From NCBI GenBank assembly GCA_964006375.1, contig OZ023270.1:78488891-78552890 (forward strand): a stretch of DNA of 64,000 nt, read 5' to 3'. The notes beneath the pieces were generated by a model that searched no databases, had not been told where the DNA came from, and saw only the letters and a list, made by a program, of their open reading frames with translations. Positions 54,137 through 62,379 of this stretch are shown here, one piece after another (positions within the stretch are counted from its first letter, which is position 1; every line of letters begins with the position of its first letter). This DNA comes from Tillus elongatus (Eukaryota > Arthropoda > Insecta > Coleoptera > Cleridae). Made by a program: the position numbers and the translations under genes.

Positions 54137-55109
54137 TTATTTTATATCTTTGCTAGTTATCCATGAGTTATGAGATTTATCAAAACCAAGCCATTTCACA
54201 TACGACTTGGCGCCTTTCTTTCTGATTACTCTTTCAACTAAATAATAATCAGGGGTTGCAGTCTTTTGTAGCTCCTCTTCATAAAATCCACCACTGATTG
54301 GTTTGCCTTGCATGTCTTCTATTAAATAGGTGGTTGGATTAGTGCAGTGAACTTTAGTGATTTTAAACAGCTCCGTTGACCAACGCGGTGTATAACCTTT
54401 CTCAAATAATGTTTTAGCTTTACTTAGACGTACAACATCACCCACTTTAAATTTATTTTTGTTAAACACTTTCAGATTCGAGTAAACTTGTTTCAGGATA
54501 GCTTCTTCATTTTTCTTGTTAACATCTTGAGGTTTTACACCAGTTGTTCGATGAACAGTAGCGTTGTAAGTAGCAGTGACATCAGGTAGTGTATTAACCC
54601 ACTTGTAGGAGCCAATCAAGTTGAAATTTTTATATATCTTCTCTTTTTAAGGTACGTATGACTCTTTCCACTATTGCAGCCTTCTTCACGCTATAAGTGC
54701 TGTAGTGATTAATGTTGTATTTTTTCATTAAGGCGTTAAATTTAGCGTTATAGAACTCGCGACCAAGATCAGACTGGATGTTAGAGGGCGCTGTACTAGT
54801 AGATAAAATATCAGCCATAGCTTTAGTCACCTCTCCAGCAGTTTTAGATTTAAGAGGGCGAGTCCACACGTACTTTGAAAAACAATTAATAACCACTAAA
54901 ATATACTTGTAACCAGAGTTGTCTTTGTAGTAGTCTGTAAATTCTGCTAAATCAATCTGCCACAAATCATTTAAACCTTTGATTATTGTACGTCTACGTT
55001 TAAAATTGATTCTTGCCGGTTTATATAACTCATCAATAATTTGTTTTTTGGTATCAGATGGTTCAACTGTTTTGCGTCTCATGGCAATGTTGGATTTAAA
55101 AGTATCCAC
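54137..55109 (-). pseudogene. Polinton-type integrase with chromodomain, one frameshift
   Basis: A retroviral-type DDE integrase, the enzyme that joins Polinton DNA to the chromosome. The first frame (55,109-54,630) has DLWQIDLAEFTDYYKD (first Asp, about residue 54), NIQSDLGREFYNAKF (second Asp) and AAIVERVIRTLK (Glu, 34 residues later). The second frame (from about 54,645 to 54,137) completes the core and ends in a chromodomain (YYLVERVIRKKGAKSYVKWL, then DKSHNSWI), as in Polinton integrases and C. elegans F54H12.3. The frames differ by one base; the shift must lie within about 20 nt near 54,640. It is probably an inactivating indel. The start overlaps the end of the fibre-like gene upstream. 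Confidence 0.93.
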
Positions 55110-55528
55110 TTATCATGTAAATCTTTTAGTTTGCTGTCTATCTCACCTAGCTTCTTTTTCAACTTGTTATTCTTTAACACATCAATATCTTTTAAAACTT
55201 GAGCAGCTATCGTCTTGTCTAAATTTTTCAATTTGTTTTCAAACTCGCTTTTAAGAGCAGCTAGTTCTGATTTATGTACAGCTCGAAGGGTTATAGCGAC
55301 AAGACTCTGTGATACTTCATCTTTATTCTTCTTATACTCATCTGCCCACACATCGACAAATTTTCTATTCACACCATCAGCAGGCTCGATAGGATCACCT
55401 ACGTTACATAATTTATGGTTTTGCACATCAAAATCACCACTTGTAGTTTTCGGAAATGTTTCTCTGTGCACAATTTTGTTTAAGAAGCTGGGAGTCTTTG
55501 CAGAACGTCCGAACTTATCGATAGACAT
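55079..55528 (-). CDS. Fibre-like protein, short paralogue
   Basis: 149 residues. The N-terminal 75 are nearly identical in pattern to the next gene: MSIDKFGRSAK, then HRETFPKTTSGDFDVQNHKL, CNVGDPIEPADG and RKFVDVW. The Gly-Asp-Phe-Asp...Asn-His-Lys-Leu...Asp-Pro...Lys-Lys-Phe-Val-Asp arrangement looks like the repeated attachment module of phage tail fibres. The remainder is a charged, heptad-rich coiled coil. I infer a trimeric surface spike or fibre; the alternative is another virion structural protein. Its last 31 nt overlap the integrase start. Confidence 0.7.
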   Translation of the reverse strand: MSIDKFGRSAKTPSFLNKIVHRETFPKTTSGDFDVQNHKLCNVGDPIEPADGVNRKFVDVWADEYKKNKDEVSQSLVAITLRAVHKSELAALKSEFENKLKNLDKTIAAQVLKDIDVLKNNKLKKKLGEIDSKLKDLHDKWILLNPTLP

Positions 55529-55541
55529 TTTTACACTGAAC

Positions 55542-56407
55542 TTATTTTATTTGATTCCAACTAAACTCCATTTTTGATATCCGTTTGTCCACCATAACCC
55601 AAACTGCTGCCACTGCTTCCTGAACTAAATTTCTATTTATCCCTTCGATAGCACCATCGATATACTCCTTAGTCACAAACGTTTTTTTAAGTTTATTTTC
55701 AATCGTAATCACTGCTTGATTTAAATCGTCTTTAGTAGCAAACGTATTTTTCAAGTCAGCTTCAAGTTTTGAAACTGCTAGATCTATATAATCTTTTTGA
55801 AGTTTAGATATAGCGGTATCAGCCATAGCAGTAAACGTTTTATGGAGAGGAGACACTGTTTGATGTATGTACTCCTTGATATCCTCTTTAAGACTAATTA
55901 ATGTTTCATCAATGTTAGTTTTAAGCGGAAACGAGCTGTAGGCTTCATGTTTAAGATCCATATAATTTTTCATTAATTGCTCTTGCAGCTTTTGTAGTGA
56001 TTGATCAACACCAGTCTTAAGTGGAAATGAGTTATAGACTTCACGTTTAAAATCATCATAGTTTTTAAATTTATGTTCAAAGTCTTTTTTTTTAAAGCTT
56101 CCAACTCCGGCTTATGTACAGCGTCAAGCAGTATAGCAATTTGAAGTGCTACAGCATCTTTGCTCGCCTTATAATCAGTTTTAGTTTTCTGATAGTCAAC
56201 TTTAGTTTTCTGATAGTCGTCTATCCATACATCGACAAATTTTTTACTTACACCATCTGTAGGTTCAACAGGGTCACCCACGTTACACAACTTATGGTTT
56301 TGCACATCAAAATCACCACTTGTAGTTTTCGGAAATGTTTCTCTGTGAATAATTCTGTTTAGATGTTTTAAATTCTTTGCAGAACGTCCGAATTTATCGA
56401 TCGGCAT
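55542..56407 (-). CDS. Fibre-like protein, long paralogue split by an A9 run
   Basis: The true start is the ATG at 56,407 (MPIDKFGRSAK), placed by homology and by a TATATAAAC box at 56,445-56,437. The first frame has the same fibre-like head as the shorter paralogue and a duplicated DYQKTK motif. At a nine-A run (minus strand, 56,092-56,084) the matching coding sequence passes into the -1 frame and continues as the ORF ending at 55,542. That ORF contains two FPLKT repeats, a HQTVSPLHKTFTAM region and long coiled coil. A -1 shift on A-AAA-AAA/AAG would join them; a homopolymer indel is equally possible. About 288 codons in all. Likely a trimeric virion protein by inference. Confidence 0.65.
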
Positions 56408-56438
56408 TTTGAAAATGGTGAAAAACACACAAGTCTGT

Positions 56439-57551
56439 TTATATAACACCCACTTCCTTCAGTTCTTCAATAATAGACTGAATTTCGTTGTTGTGTGCGT
56501 TATTACCAGCTGCTTGAGAAGCTACTAACAGTCTAAGTCTATCAACCAACTCGTTTATATCATCCCAGTATACATACTCTTTCTGTTTTTTGGTATGTAG
56601 CATGTATGGCATACCACGGCCTAAAGTTACCGAGGAAGATCGCGCTCTAGCACCTTCTTGTTTTTCTAAAATTGGTTTTATTACATGTTGATATTTGGTA
56701 GAGGTGTTTCGTAGAACGTCTTCTTTAGGATTGTTCTCTTTTCTGTGAAGACTAGTAGTTGCCATTATGTCTGCGTAGTCACGTAAAGCTTCCCGATTGT
56801 TCAAAGCACTCATACCAGGTTTTCTCAAAAATATCAATTCCAACAGATGATTAGTACCGTAATATCTTCTGTCACCAACCACAATTTGAAAGGTTTCTCT
56901 ATTTTTAAAATCTACGTTAGTAACAACAAATTTAATAGGTTTGTTTCCAAGCATCCAAGTGTTGGTAGCTTTATCATAAGTAACACCATATGTTTGATCA
57001 CAGGAATGATTATCTGTAAAATATTTATCAACATAATATCTAACAACTATTGGATAGGAACTTAACATTCGTTCGTACACTGCTTTTGGTGTATTTGCAG
57101 CAGCATCTAATTTTCTATAAGCTTTAGTAGCCCATAATTCAGGTTCTGGTGCCTCCGCCTCCAATTCAAACGTTTCATCATCACTAAGGAATGGAATTTC
57201 CTCCTTTGCTGCTGTTGGTTTGACATCAACTTCAGTTTTAGTCGGTTTCTGTTCAGTTGTTTGAGTAGTAGCCAATAATGTAGCAGGTTTCTGTTGAGTA
57301 GTAGCTAATGATGTGGTAGTTTTAGTCGGCTGGTGTTGAACAGTAGCCAATGCTGTGTTTTTCGATATATCACTCAAAGGTTTTAAGATGGGTTTATATA
57401 AACGATGTAATGTTTCATCTGTCTCTGTTTTGCCAAGCTTCAAAGCTAAATATTTCTTTCGAATTATCTTTGATAGATCAGCTATTTTACGTTGTATATT
57501 TGGTGGTGCTACTATTTTACAATGACGAGCAGCTTTAGATTTTTTCGACAT
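56439..57551 (-). CDS. DUF8207-like Polinton protein
   Basis: 370 residues. The basic helical N-terminus contains LALKLGKTETDETLHRLYKP (about 35-55). A Thr/Gln/Lys-rich linker with repeated TTQQKP follows (about 65-115), then an acidic stretch (about 118-135). A conserved globular part runs from YPIVVRYYVDKYF (about 170) through DQTYGVTYDKATNTWMLGNK and LLELIFLRKPG to YADIMATTSLHR (about 260). The C-terminus has VYWDDINELVDRLRLL, ASQAAGNNAHNNEI and IIEELKEVG. From memory this is the layout of a protein repeatedly found beside capsid genes in arthropod Polintons and named DUF8207; its function is unknown. It is adjacent to the packaging ATPase. A relic of another lineage is at 32.7 kb. Confidence 0.82.
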   Translation of the reverse strand: MSKKSKAARHCKIVAPPNIQRKIADLSKIIRKKYLALKLGKTETDETLHRLYKPILKPLSDISKNTALATVQHQPTKTTTSLATTQQKPATLLATTQTTEQKPTKTEVDVKPTAAKEEIPFLSDDETFELEAEAPEPELWATKAYRKLDAAANTPKAVYERMLSSYPIVVRYYVDKYFTDNHSCDQTYGVTYDKATNTWMLGNKPIKFVVTNVDFKNRETFQIVVGDRRYYGTNHLLELIFLRKPGMSALNNREALRDYADIMATTSLHRKENNPKEDVLRNTSTKYQHVIKPILEKQEGARARSSSVTLGRGMPYMLHTKKQKEYVYWDDINELVDRLRLLVASQAAGNNAHNNEIQSIIEELKEVGVI

Positions 57552-57592
57552 GTTTACTCTATGTCGAACAACTTAATACTAGCGTTTTCCAG

Positions 57593-58291
57593 TCAACTGA
57601 GATATATAAAGTGATCAAACCCTTTGCGGTATCTTCCTTGTGTTAAATCAGAATCTTTAACGACAACCACCATATCATGTTTGTTTTGCCAGCATTCACC
57701 ACAAAGGAGCTTGAACTTTTCAAAACTCATATCGGTAGTTACATGATCATCATACACATGTTTAAGATTAGTTTCATCTTGTTTAAATAAAACTATAATG
57801 TTAGCATTGTCACGCACCAATTGCTTCGGAACTTTGCTATATGTCTGACATAAGTAGAAACTGTCAATATTTTTATGTCTACCCATACAAAAATACGATT
57901 TTATTTTATCTTGCTTATCACAAGCTACATCATCAAATATAAAAATTGAATTACTCTTTGCATCTGCAGGATCTAATATCTCCTCGTTTTCACTATATGG
58001 ATAGTATCCAACACCTTTCGTAGCATCCAACACCTCCTTCAACATACTGTATTTAGGTTGATATAAAGACTTTGAGTATACGTATACGTTTTGAAATTTT
58101 AAACCGTTGGGTTCAAACAACAAACTTAGCATAACATTTGTTTTACCACATCCACTTGGACCACATATCAAACATCTAACTGTGTTTGGTAAAAGAAGTC
58201 CATGTCTTTGCTGTTTAGGTGATGGAATGGTAACAACATCATCTATGTTTGTGACTGGTAGGGTAGCTTTTGCGTGTTTAACAATACGCAT
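57593..58291 (-). CDS. FtsK/HerA-type genome-packaging ATPase
   Basis: 232 residues, the usual size for Polinton and adintovirus packaging ATPases, which move genomic DNA into the preformed capsid. The Walker A motif GPSGCGKT is at residues 44-51, and Walker B SIFIFDDV has Asp120-Asp121. Next come YFCMGRHKNIDSFYLCQTY (sensor-like, with conserved Arg-His and Gln-Thr) and PKQLVRDNANIIVLFKQ. All expected catalytic residues are present, and there is no frame damage. It starts 80 bp from the divergent phospholipase gene and shares its promoter region. It is the first gene of the minus-strand series ATPase, DUF8207-like, fibre-like, fibre-like, integrase. Confidence 0.96.
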   Translation of the reverse strand: MRIVKHAKATLPVTNIDDVVTIPSPKQQRHGLLLPNTVRCLICGPSGCGKTNVMLSLLFEPNGLKFQNVYVYSKSLYQPKYSMLKEVLDATKGVGYYPYSENEEILDPADAKSNSIFIFDDVACDKQDKIKSYFCMGRHKNIDSFYLCQTYSKVPKQLVRDNANIIVLFKQDETNLKHVYDDHVTTDMSFEKFKLLCGECWQNKHDMVVVVKDSDLTQGRYRKGFDHFIYLS

Positions 58292-58370
58292 CGTTAACTA
58301 AACTAAAACTTTTACGAGTGCAATCATCTATATAAATACTTAGATTTATCATACCTCATTAGCAGTATAA
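58292..58370. promoter_or_regulatory. Bidirectional promoter between ATPase and phospholipase genes
   Basis: 79 bp between two start codons in opposite directions. TATATAAATA at 58,329-58,338 reads as TATTTATATA on the other strand, so one AT box may serve both. It lies 33 bp from the plus-strand ATG and 38 bp from the minus-strand ATG. The same decamer stands 38 bp before the ATG at 50,741. Function inferred from position. Confidence 0.6.
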
Positions 58371-59183
58371 ATGTTGGTGTGCCAAGGTGAAGGTCTTGTT
58401 AACACTACCATCAACAAATTACCTGTTGAGCTGCATGTTCCTGGTTATCAATTTTGTGGCCCGGGTACTAAACTTAAAGAACGTTTAGCAAGAGGTGATC
58501 AAGGTATCAATCCTTTAGATCGTGCTTGTCGAGATCACGATATCGCATACTCTCAATCAAAACAGTTGAGTGATAGACATCGAGCTGACGAGGTGCTGGA
58601 GAACCGAGCTTGGGAGAGAGTAAAGTCGAAGGACGCAAGTTTTGGTGAAAAGTTAGCTGCTTGGGGTGTTACAAACACTATGAAAGTTAAAAGAAAGCTT
58701 GGTATGGGTTTAACCCCAAAGACGGCAACCAAACGTAAACGTAGCAGTAAAAAAGTAAAATGTGGCGGTAAAATACCATTTAAAAACATAATAAATTTAA
58801 TGAAAGGTGCCATAGCTGTGGGTGCGGAAGTTCCATCTGTAAAAAATTTACTACATGTAGCGAGAAAAGTAATTAAAAATGCTGGCGGTCGTAAGAAAGT
58901 CAAGACACCCAGAGTTATTCCAGTACCGAAAAGTGGCGGTTTCCTTCCACTACTACTTTTAATTTTTGGTGGTCTATCAGCGCTGGGAGCTCTAGGTGGT
59001 GGTGCTGCGGGTATTGCTAAAGCCGTGAACGATGCTAAATCAGCCAAACAAAAATTGGAAGAAGCAAAACGTCATAACCAAACGATGGAGGCTATTGCTG
59101 TTGGTCACCGAGGTAGTGGCTTGTATATGAAGAAACAGCGAAGCGGTTTCGGTTTGTATTTACATAAACCAAAAAACGTGTAA
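58371..59183 (+). CDS. Phospholipase A2-domain minor virion protein
   Basis: 270 residues. The N-terminal domain has a parvovirus-like phospholipase A2 signature: calcium loop GYQFCGPGT (about 25-33) and catalytic DRACRDHDIAYSQ with His56-Asp57. In parvoviruses this activity helps the particle cross the endosomal membrane. A basic stretch TKRKRSSKK (about 120) may be a nuclear signal. A hydrophobic segment FLPLLLLIFGGLSALGALGG (191-210) precedes an Ala/Lys helix. This resembles the membrane-active region of adenovirus pVI-like proteins. The C-terminus has GSGLYMKK and GFGLYLHK repeats. The ORF ends just after a -1 frameshift signal leading into the protease. All catalytic residues look intact. 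Confidence 0.9.
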   Translation: MLVCQGEGLVNTTINKLPVELHVPGYQFCGPGTKLKERLARGDQGINPLDRACRDHDIAYSQSKQLSDRHRADEVLENRAWERVKSKDASFGEKLAAWGVTNTMKVKRKLGMGLTPKTATKRKRSSKKVKCGGKIPFKNIINLMKGAIAVGAEVPSVKNLLHVARKVIKNAGGRKKVKTPRVIPVPKSGGFLPLLLLIFGGLSALGALGGGAAGIAKAVNDAKSAKQKLEEAKRHNQTMEAIAVGHRGSGLYMKKQRSGFGLYLHKPKNV

Positions 59184-59551
59184 AGTGTTTACCAGCAAGA
59201 CCTCTAACAAATATAGATCTTGTGAAATTTGCTGGTAAAATGAAAATTCCATATTTTAGAGGTGTATACATGCGAGATACTTTACCATCGAATGGATCAC
59301 GCAAGAATGAATCATTTATCATGAATTTGCAAACAAACAAAGAGCCAGGTAGTCATTGGGTTGCAGTTAAGAAACGTGGTGACACGGCCGTGTACTTTGA
59401 CTCATATGGAAACTTGAAGCCGCCAACTGAACTGTTGTATTATCTTAAAAACTGTACTATATTGTATAATCATGATGTATATCAAAAGTATAATACTTAT
59501 AATTGTGGTCACTTATGTTTAAAATTTTTAAATAAAAGACTTAAACAGTAG
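59168..59551 (+). CDS. Adenain-like cysteine protease
   Basis: A C5/C48-type protease that in adenoviruses and Polintons matures capsid proteins. Family sequence starts with LPARPLTNIDLVKFAGKMKI and RGVYMRDTLP. The catalytic His is in GSHWVAV, the Asp in YFDSYGN and the Cys in YNCGHLC; the Gln of the oxyanion hole is probably in YQKYN. The frame opens at 59,168 after a stop at 59,165, but the first ATG (59,240) lies inside the conserved N-terminal region, so a normal start would truncate it. A -1 frameshift from the phospholipase ORF (signal at 59,171) would supply the N-terminus; initiation at GTG 59,222 is less likely. The next gene starts 16 nt downstream. Confidence 0.93.
   Translation, partial: TKKRVKCLPARPLTNIDLVKFAGKMKIPYFRGVYMRDTLPSNGSRKNESFIMNLQTNKEPGSHWVAVKKRGDTAVYFDSYGNLKPPTELLYYLKNCTILYNHDVYQKYNTYNCGHLCLKFLNKRLKQ
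59171..59239 (+). promoter_or_regulatory. Predicted -1 programmed ribosomal frameshift signal
   Basis: The heptamer A AAA AAC lies at 59,171-59,177, correctly phased with the phospholipase frame (CCA AAA AAC GTG TAA). After a 10-nt spacer, TTTACCAGCAA (59,188-59,198) pairs perfectly with TTGCTGGTAAA (59,229-59,239), an 11-bp stem with a 30-nt loop. The stop codon of the zero frame is at 59,181. Slipping back one base enters the protease frame, open to 59,551. This is the classic slippery-site-plus-stem design of viral -1 frameshifting. Confidence 0.7.
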
Positions 59552-59567
59552 TATCTGTGTTTCAGTC

Positions 59568-60347
59568 ATGGCGCGTACGTTTGCTTTGAAGGGTTCTTCG
59601 TCCTCTTTATCGATGGAAATATTTCCACCGTTAGTATTAAAACCACACTTTGAGTATTCGCTCGCGCTTGCAAACTTTCATACATATAACACTATACCAA
59701 ACATAGAACGTGGGTGTAATAAGTTTCATTATTTTTCTGCTGTGAGTGGTAGAAAGATTCGACAAGAAATAAGTATTCCAGATGGTTCATATGAAATCAG
59801 TGATATCGAGAAATACATTCAGAATGAGTTGTTACGACGTTATATTAAAGATAAACATCTGGATCCTGCAGTAGAACACAACATCGATGTGGTAAAACTG
59901 TTTTCGCTAAAAGCCAACAACAACACTTTGAAATGTGAGATTACATGTCAGTATGATATAGACTTTTCTACCGACGCTTCGATAGCACCAATATTGGGAT
60001 TTTCTAAACAACGTCTTGCTACAGGTAAACTTTACGTTTCCAATTTACCCGTAGAAATTGTACGAGTAAAGACGATTCGTTTGGAATGCAACATAGTAGA
60101 TGGTTCTTACCACGATGGAAAACCTACACATACAGTATATGAGTTTGCTCCTATGGTAGACCCTGGTTATGCGATTGATATAAAACCATATAGTAAGGTT
60201 TTTATGCCTCTTACCACACGTATCATTTCGCATATAAATGTAAACATTATCGATCAGAATTCAGTACCTGTGAACTTTCAAGGTGAGGAGATCATTGTGA
60301 TATTGGAGTTGAAAGAGACACCAACATATTATGCTGATTATAAATAG
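59568..60347 (+). CDS. Penton-like minor capsid protein
   Basis: 259 residues. The sequence pattern FPPLVLKPHFEYSLALANFH, then TYNTIPNI and IPDGSYEISDIEKYIQ, matches the single-jelly-roll minor capsid (penton) proteins of Polintons and adintoviruses, which close the fivefold vertices of the icosahedral shell. Further blocks are APILGFSKQRLATGKLYVSN (about 140) and IVRVKTIRLECNI. It is intact with a clear ATG, 16 nt after the protease stop and overlapping the possible start of the major capsid frame. Predicted mainly beta; no membrane segment. The assignment rests on position and family resemblance. Confidence 0.88.
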   Translation: MARTFALKGSSSSLSMEIFPPLVLKPHFEYSLALANFHTYNTIPNIERGCNKFHYFSAVSGRKIRQEISIPDGSYEISDIEKYIQNELLRRYIKDKHLDPAVEHNIDVVKLFSLKANNNTLKCEITCQYDIDFSTDASIAPILGFSKQRLATGKLYVSNLPVEIVRVKTIRLECNIVDGSYHDGKPTHTVYEFAPMVDPGYAIDIKPYSKVFMPLTTRIISHINVNIIDQNSVPVNFQGEEIIVILELKETPTYYADYK

Positions 60348-61651
60348 TAGTAATCAAACCGCTCCAGCTTCAGTATCTTCGCTACCTGAGTCGAAAGCGG
60401 TTCTATCTTGGGAGAACATACAGTTTCTACAATCATTGGGTTACGATGTTAAGCAAACTACATATATTCGCAGACCCTGTGCACGACGAGTCAATCAGAG
60501 GGGAAGAAATACACACATACGCTCCTCAAACCAGATCGTTTGACCATAATGATACCTGTGAGTTTGCAATCAATCAACAAGATATTTTTTACGATTGGTC
60601 TTCATCTGTTCTACTGATAAATGGTAGTATCGAGACGAGTGGTACGATTGGAACTGTAGAAGTAACGTCTAATGCAGCAGCTCATTTGTTTTCCTCTATT
60701 GCGGTTGAAATGTGTAATCAGATTATTGAACATGTTAGAAATCCTGGTATAGTTACATCAATTAGAACACTTTTGGAAGCAAACAGTGATGAAGCAAGAG
60801 CTCTGATTCCAGCGGGATGGCATCCAACCGAAAACAATGTGATGTTAAAAAATGAACGTTTTTGCTACTGCATACCTCTTAGCTACTTGTGTAATATTTT
60901 CAAAGACTATAAAAGAGTGCTTTTCAGTAAATTGCTTCTACGTCTCACTAGAGCTCAGAATGATAGAAATTGCTTTATTTTGGTTGGTGCCGCAGATGCA
61001 GATAAAGCATTAAAGTTTAACATTGAGTATATGGCTCTGCAGGTGAAACATATCCACCCTAGTGAAGTTATACAGCAGCAATTATTAAAGTCGATTGCTC
61101 TAGATAAGAAAATCCTTATACCATATAGAAAATGGGAGATGTATGAATTACCAAATCTAAATAATTCAACGAAAGACTTGTGGTCTATTAAGACATCCTC
61201 AAACACTGAACGACCCAGATTTGTTATTGTGATATTCCAAACAGATCGATACAGTAACGTTAGAAAAGACATCAACGAGTTTGATCATGTGGGTATTCGA
61301 GATATAAGACTTCACTTAAATTCGAAACAAATCCCCACAGAGGGTATGAACCTGAACTTTAACCAAGCAAATTACGTCGAGGCATATAAAAACATGATTG
61401 AATTTCAACGTTCGTATGTTGGCAGAGAACCACAGCCTACCTTGGATTACAAGTCTTTCCTAAAATATCCCATGTTTGTATTTGATTGCTCCAAGTATAG
61501 CGACTCTATAAAACCTTCTACTGTGGATATCAAATTGGAAATGGAAAGTACTACCAACTTTCCCAATCACACAAAATGTTTTTGTGTAATTATACATGAT
61601 TGCGTCATCGAGTATGCCCCACTCTCCAACATCGTACGCTATATAATGTAG
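60331..61651 (+). CDS. Major capsid protein, double-jelly-roll type
   Basis: The main frame (ATG 60,446 to 61,651, 401 residues) has landmarks of the arthropod Polinton hexon-like capsid protein, the group related to C. elegans F54H12.2: CEFAINQQDIFYDWSSSVL, NAAAHLFSSIAVEMCNQII, IPLSYLCNIFKDYKRVLFSK and, near the end, FVFDCSKYSDSIKPSTVDI and CFCVIIHDCVIEYAPLSNIV. The protein would form trimeric capsomers. A second frame (60,331-60,543) encodes SWENIQFLQSLGYDV, which resembles the usual N-terminus of these proteins. If so, the gene starts at 60,331 and changes to the +1 frame between 60,446 and 60,543, by an indel or recoding. Otherwise the ATG at 60,446 is used. Confidence 0.88.
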
Positions 61652-61679
61652 CTGCAAGGATGTTGCAATCACTTTCACG

Positions 61680-62168
61680 ATGAGGTTCGTAGTCGTTGAT
61701 ACTCAGGGTTTTTGTCTGCCTGAATTTACACCTAAAGAGTTTGTGATTTATAATGGTTTCCAAACAGTGCATTGTGTTTTTAAACCGCATACACCATTAC
61801 GTTTACTGTCTGCAGACATAATCAAGCAAGTGAAGTTTCTACAAACACAACACCATTGCCTTGACTATAATTGTGGTGATATCAATTTAGAAGAATTACC
61901 AAACATAATAGCAAAACATATTATAGCCCAACGTGTTGACAGAATTTATGTTAAAGGTGAAAACAAGCAAAGGTTTTTGTTACATTTACTATCAACCTGT
62001 GGTTATCAAGTGGATGTTATCAACCTGGAAACCAGTGAACGCTGTCCAAAGTTAGTGCCTGATACTCCTTTGTGTATGGATCATACTTTAGGATATAATA
62101 GAAAATGTATCTGTAGCATAAATAACTGTATATCATTATTTACTTATATTGTAAGCTTAATGCCATAA
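61680..62168 (+). CDS. Conserved unknown protein downstream of the capsid gene
   Basis: 162 residues, ATG 28 nt after the capsid stop. Landmarks are VVDTQGFCLPEFTPKEF at the start, HHCLDYNCGDINLEELPNII in the middle, DRIYVKGENKQRFLLHLL and a Cys-rich end (RCPKL, LCMDHTLGYNRKCICSINNC). The alternating hydrophobic strands and Asp near the start resemble an exonuclease or RNase-H-like fold, but this is a guess. I recall similar proteins near virus-like elements in arthropod genomes. AATAAA directly after the stop (about 62,166) suggests transcription ends here, closing the plus-strand series phospholipase, protease, penton, capsid. Confidence 0.7.
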   Translation: MRFVVVDTQGFCLPEFTPKEFVIYNGFQTVHCVFKPHTPLRLLSADIIKQVKFLQTQHHCLDYNCGDINLEELPNIIAKHIIAQRVDRIYVKGENKQRFLLHLLSTCGYQVDVINLETSERCPKLVPDTPLCMDHTLGYNRKCICSINNCISLFTYIVSLMP

Positions 62169-62379
62169 TAAAACAAACGTTGTAAAATATATCTGTTTTT
62201 TATTTTAATCTACTTTTAAATACATTTATTAATATTAATTTCCAACCACATTAGTCTTTCCAACATCCATCCGCTATCACCTTTCAGCAAACTCTAAAGC
62301 TTTTGTGTAAATCTCCTCAGTAAATTCTTGATATATATTTTCAAAGTTAGTTGCCACTGTGATATTTTTATTTTTAGTA

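Noticed and set aside
58553..59047. 164-codon minus-strand ORF opposite the phospholipase gene
   Set aside because: Antisense shadow of a well-supported gene; no domain.
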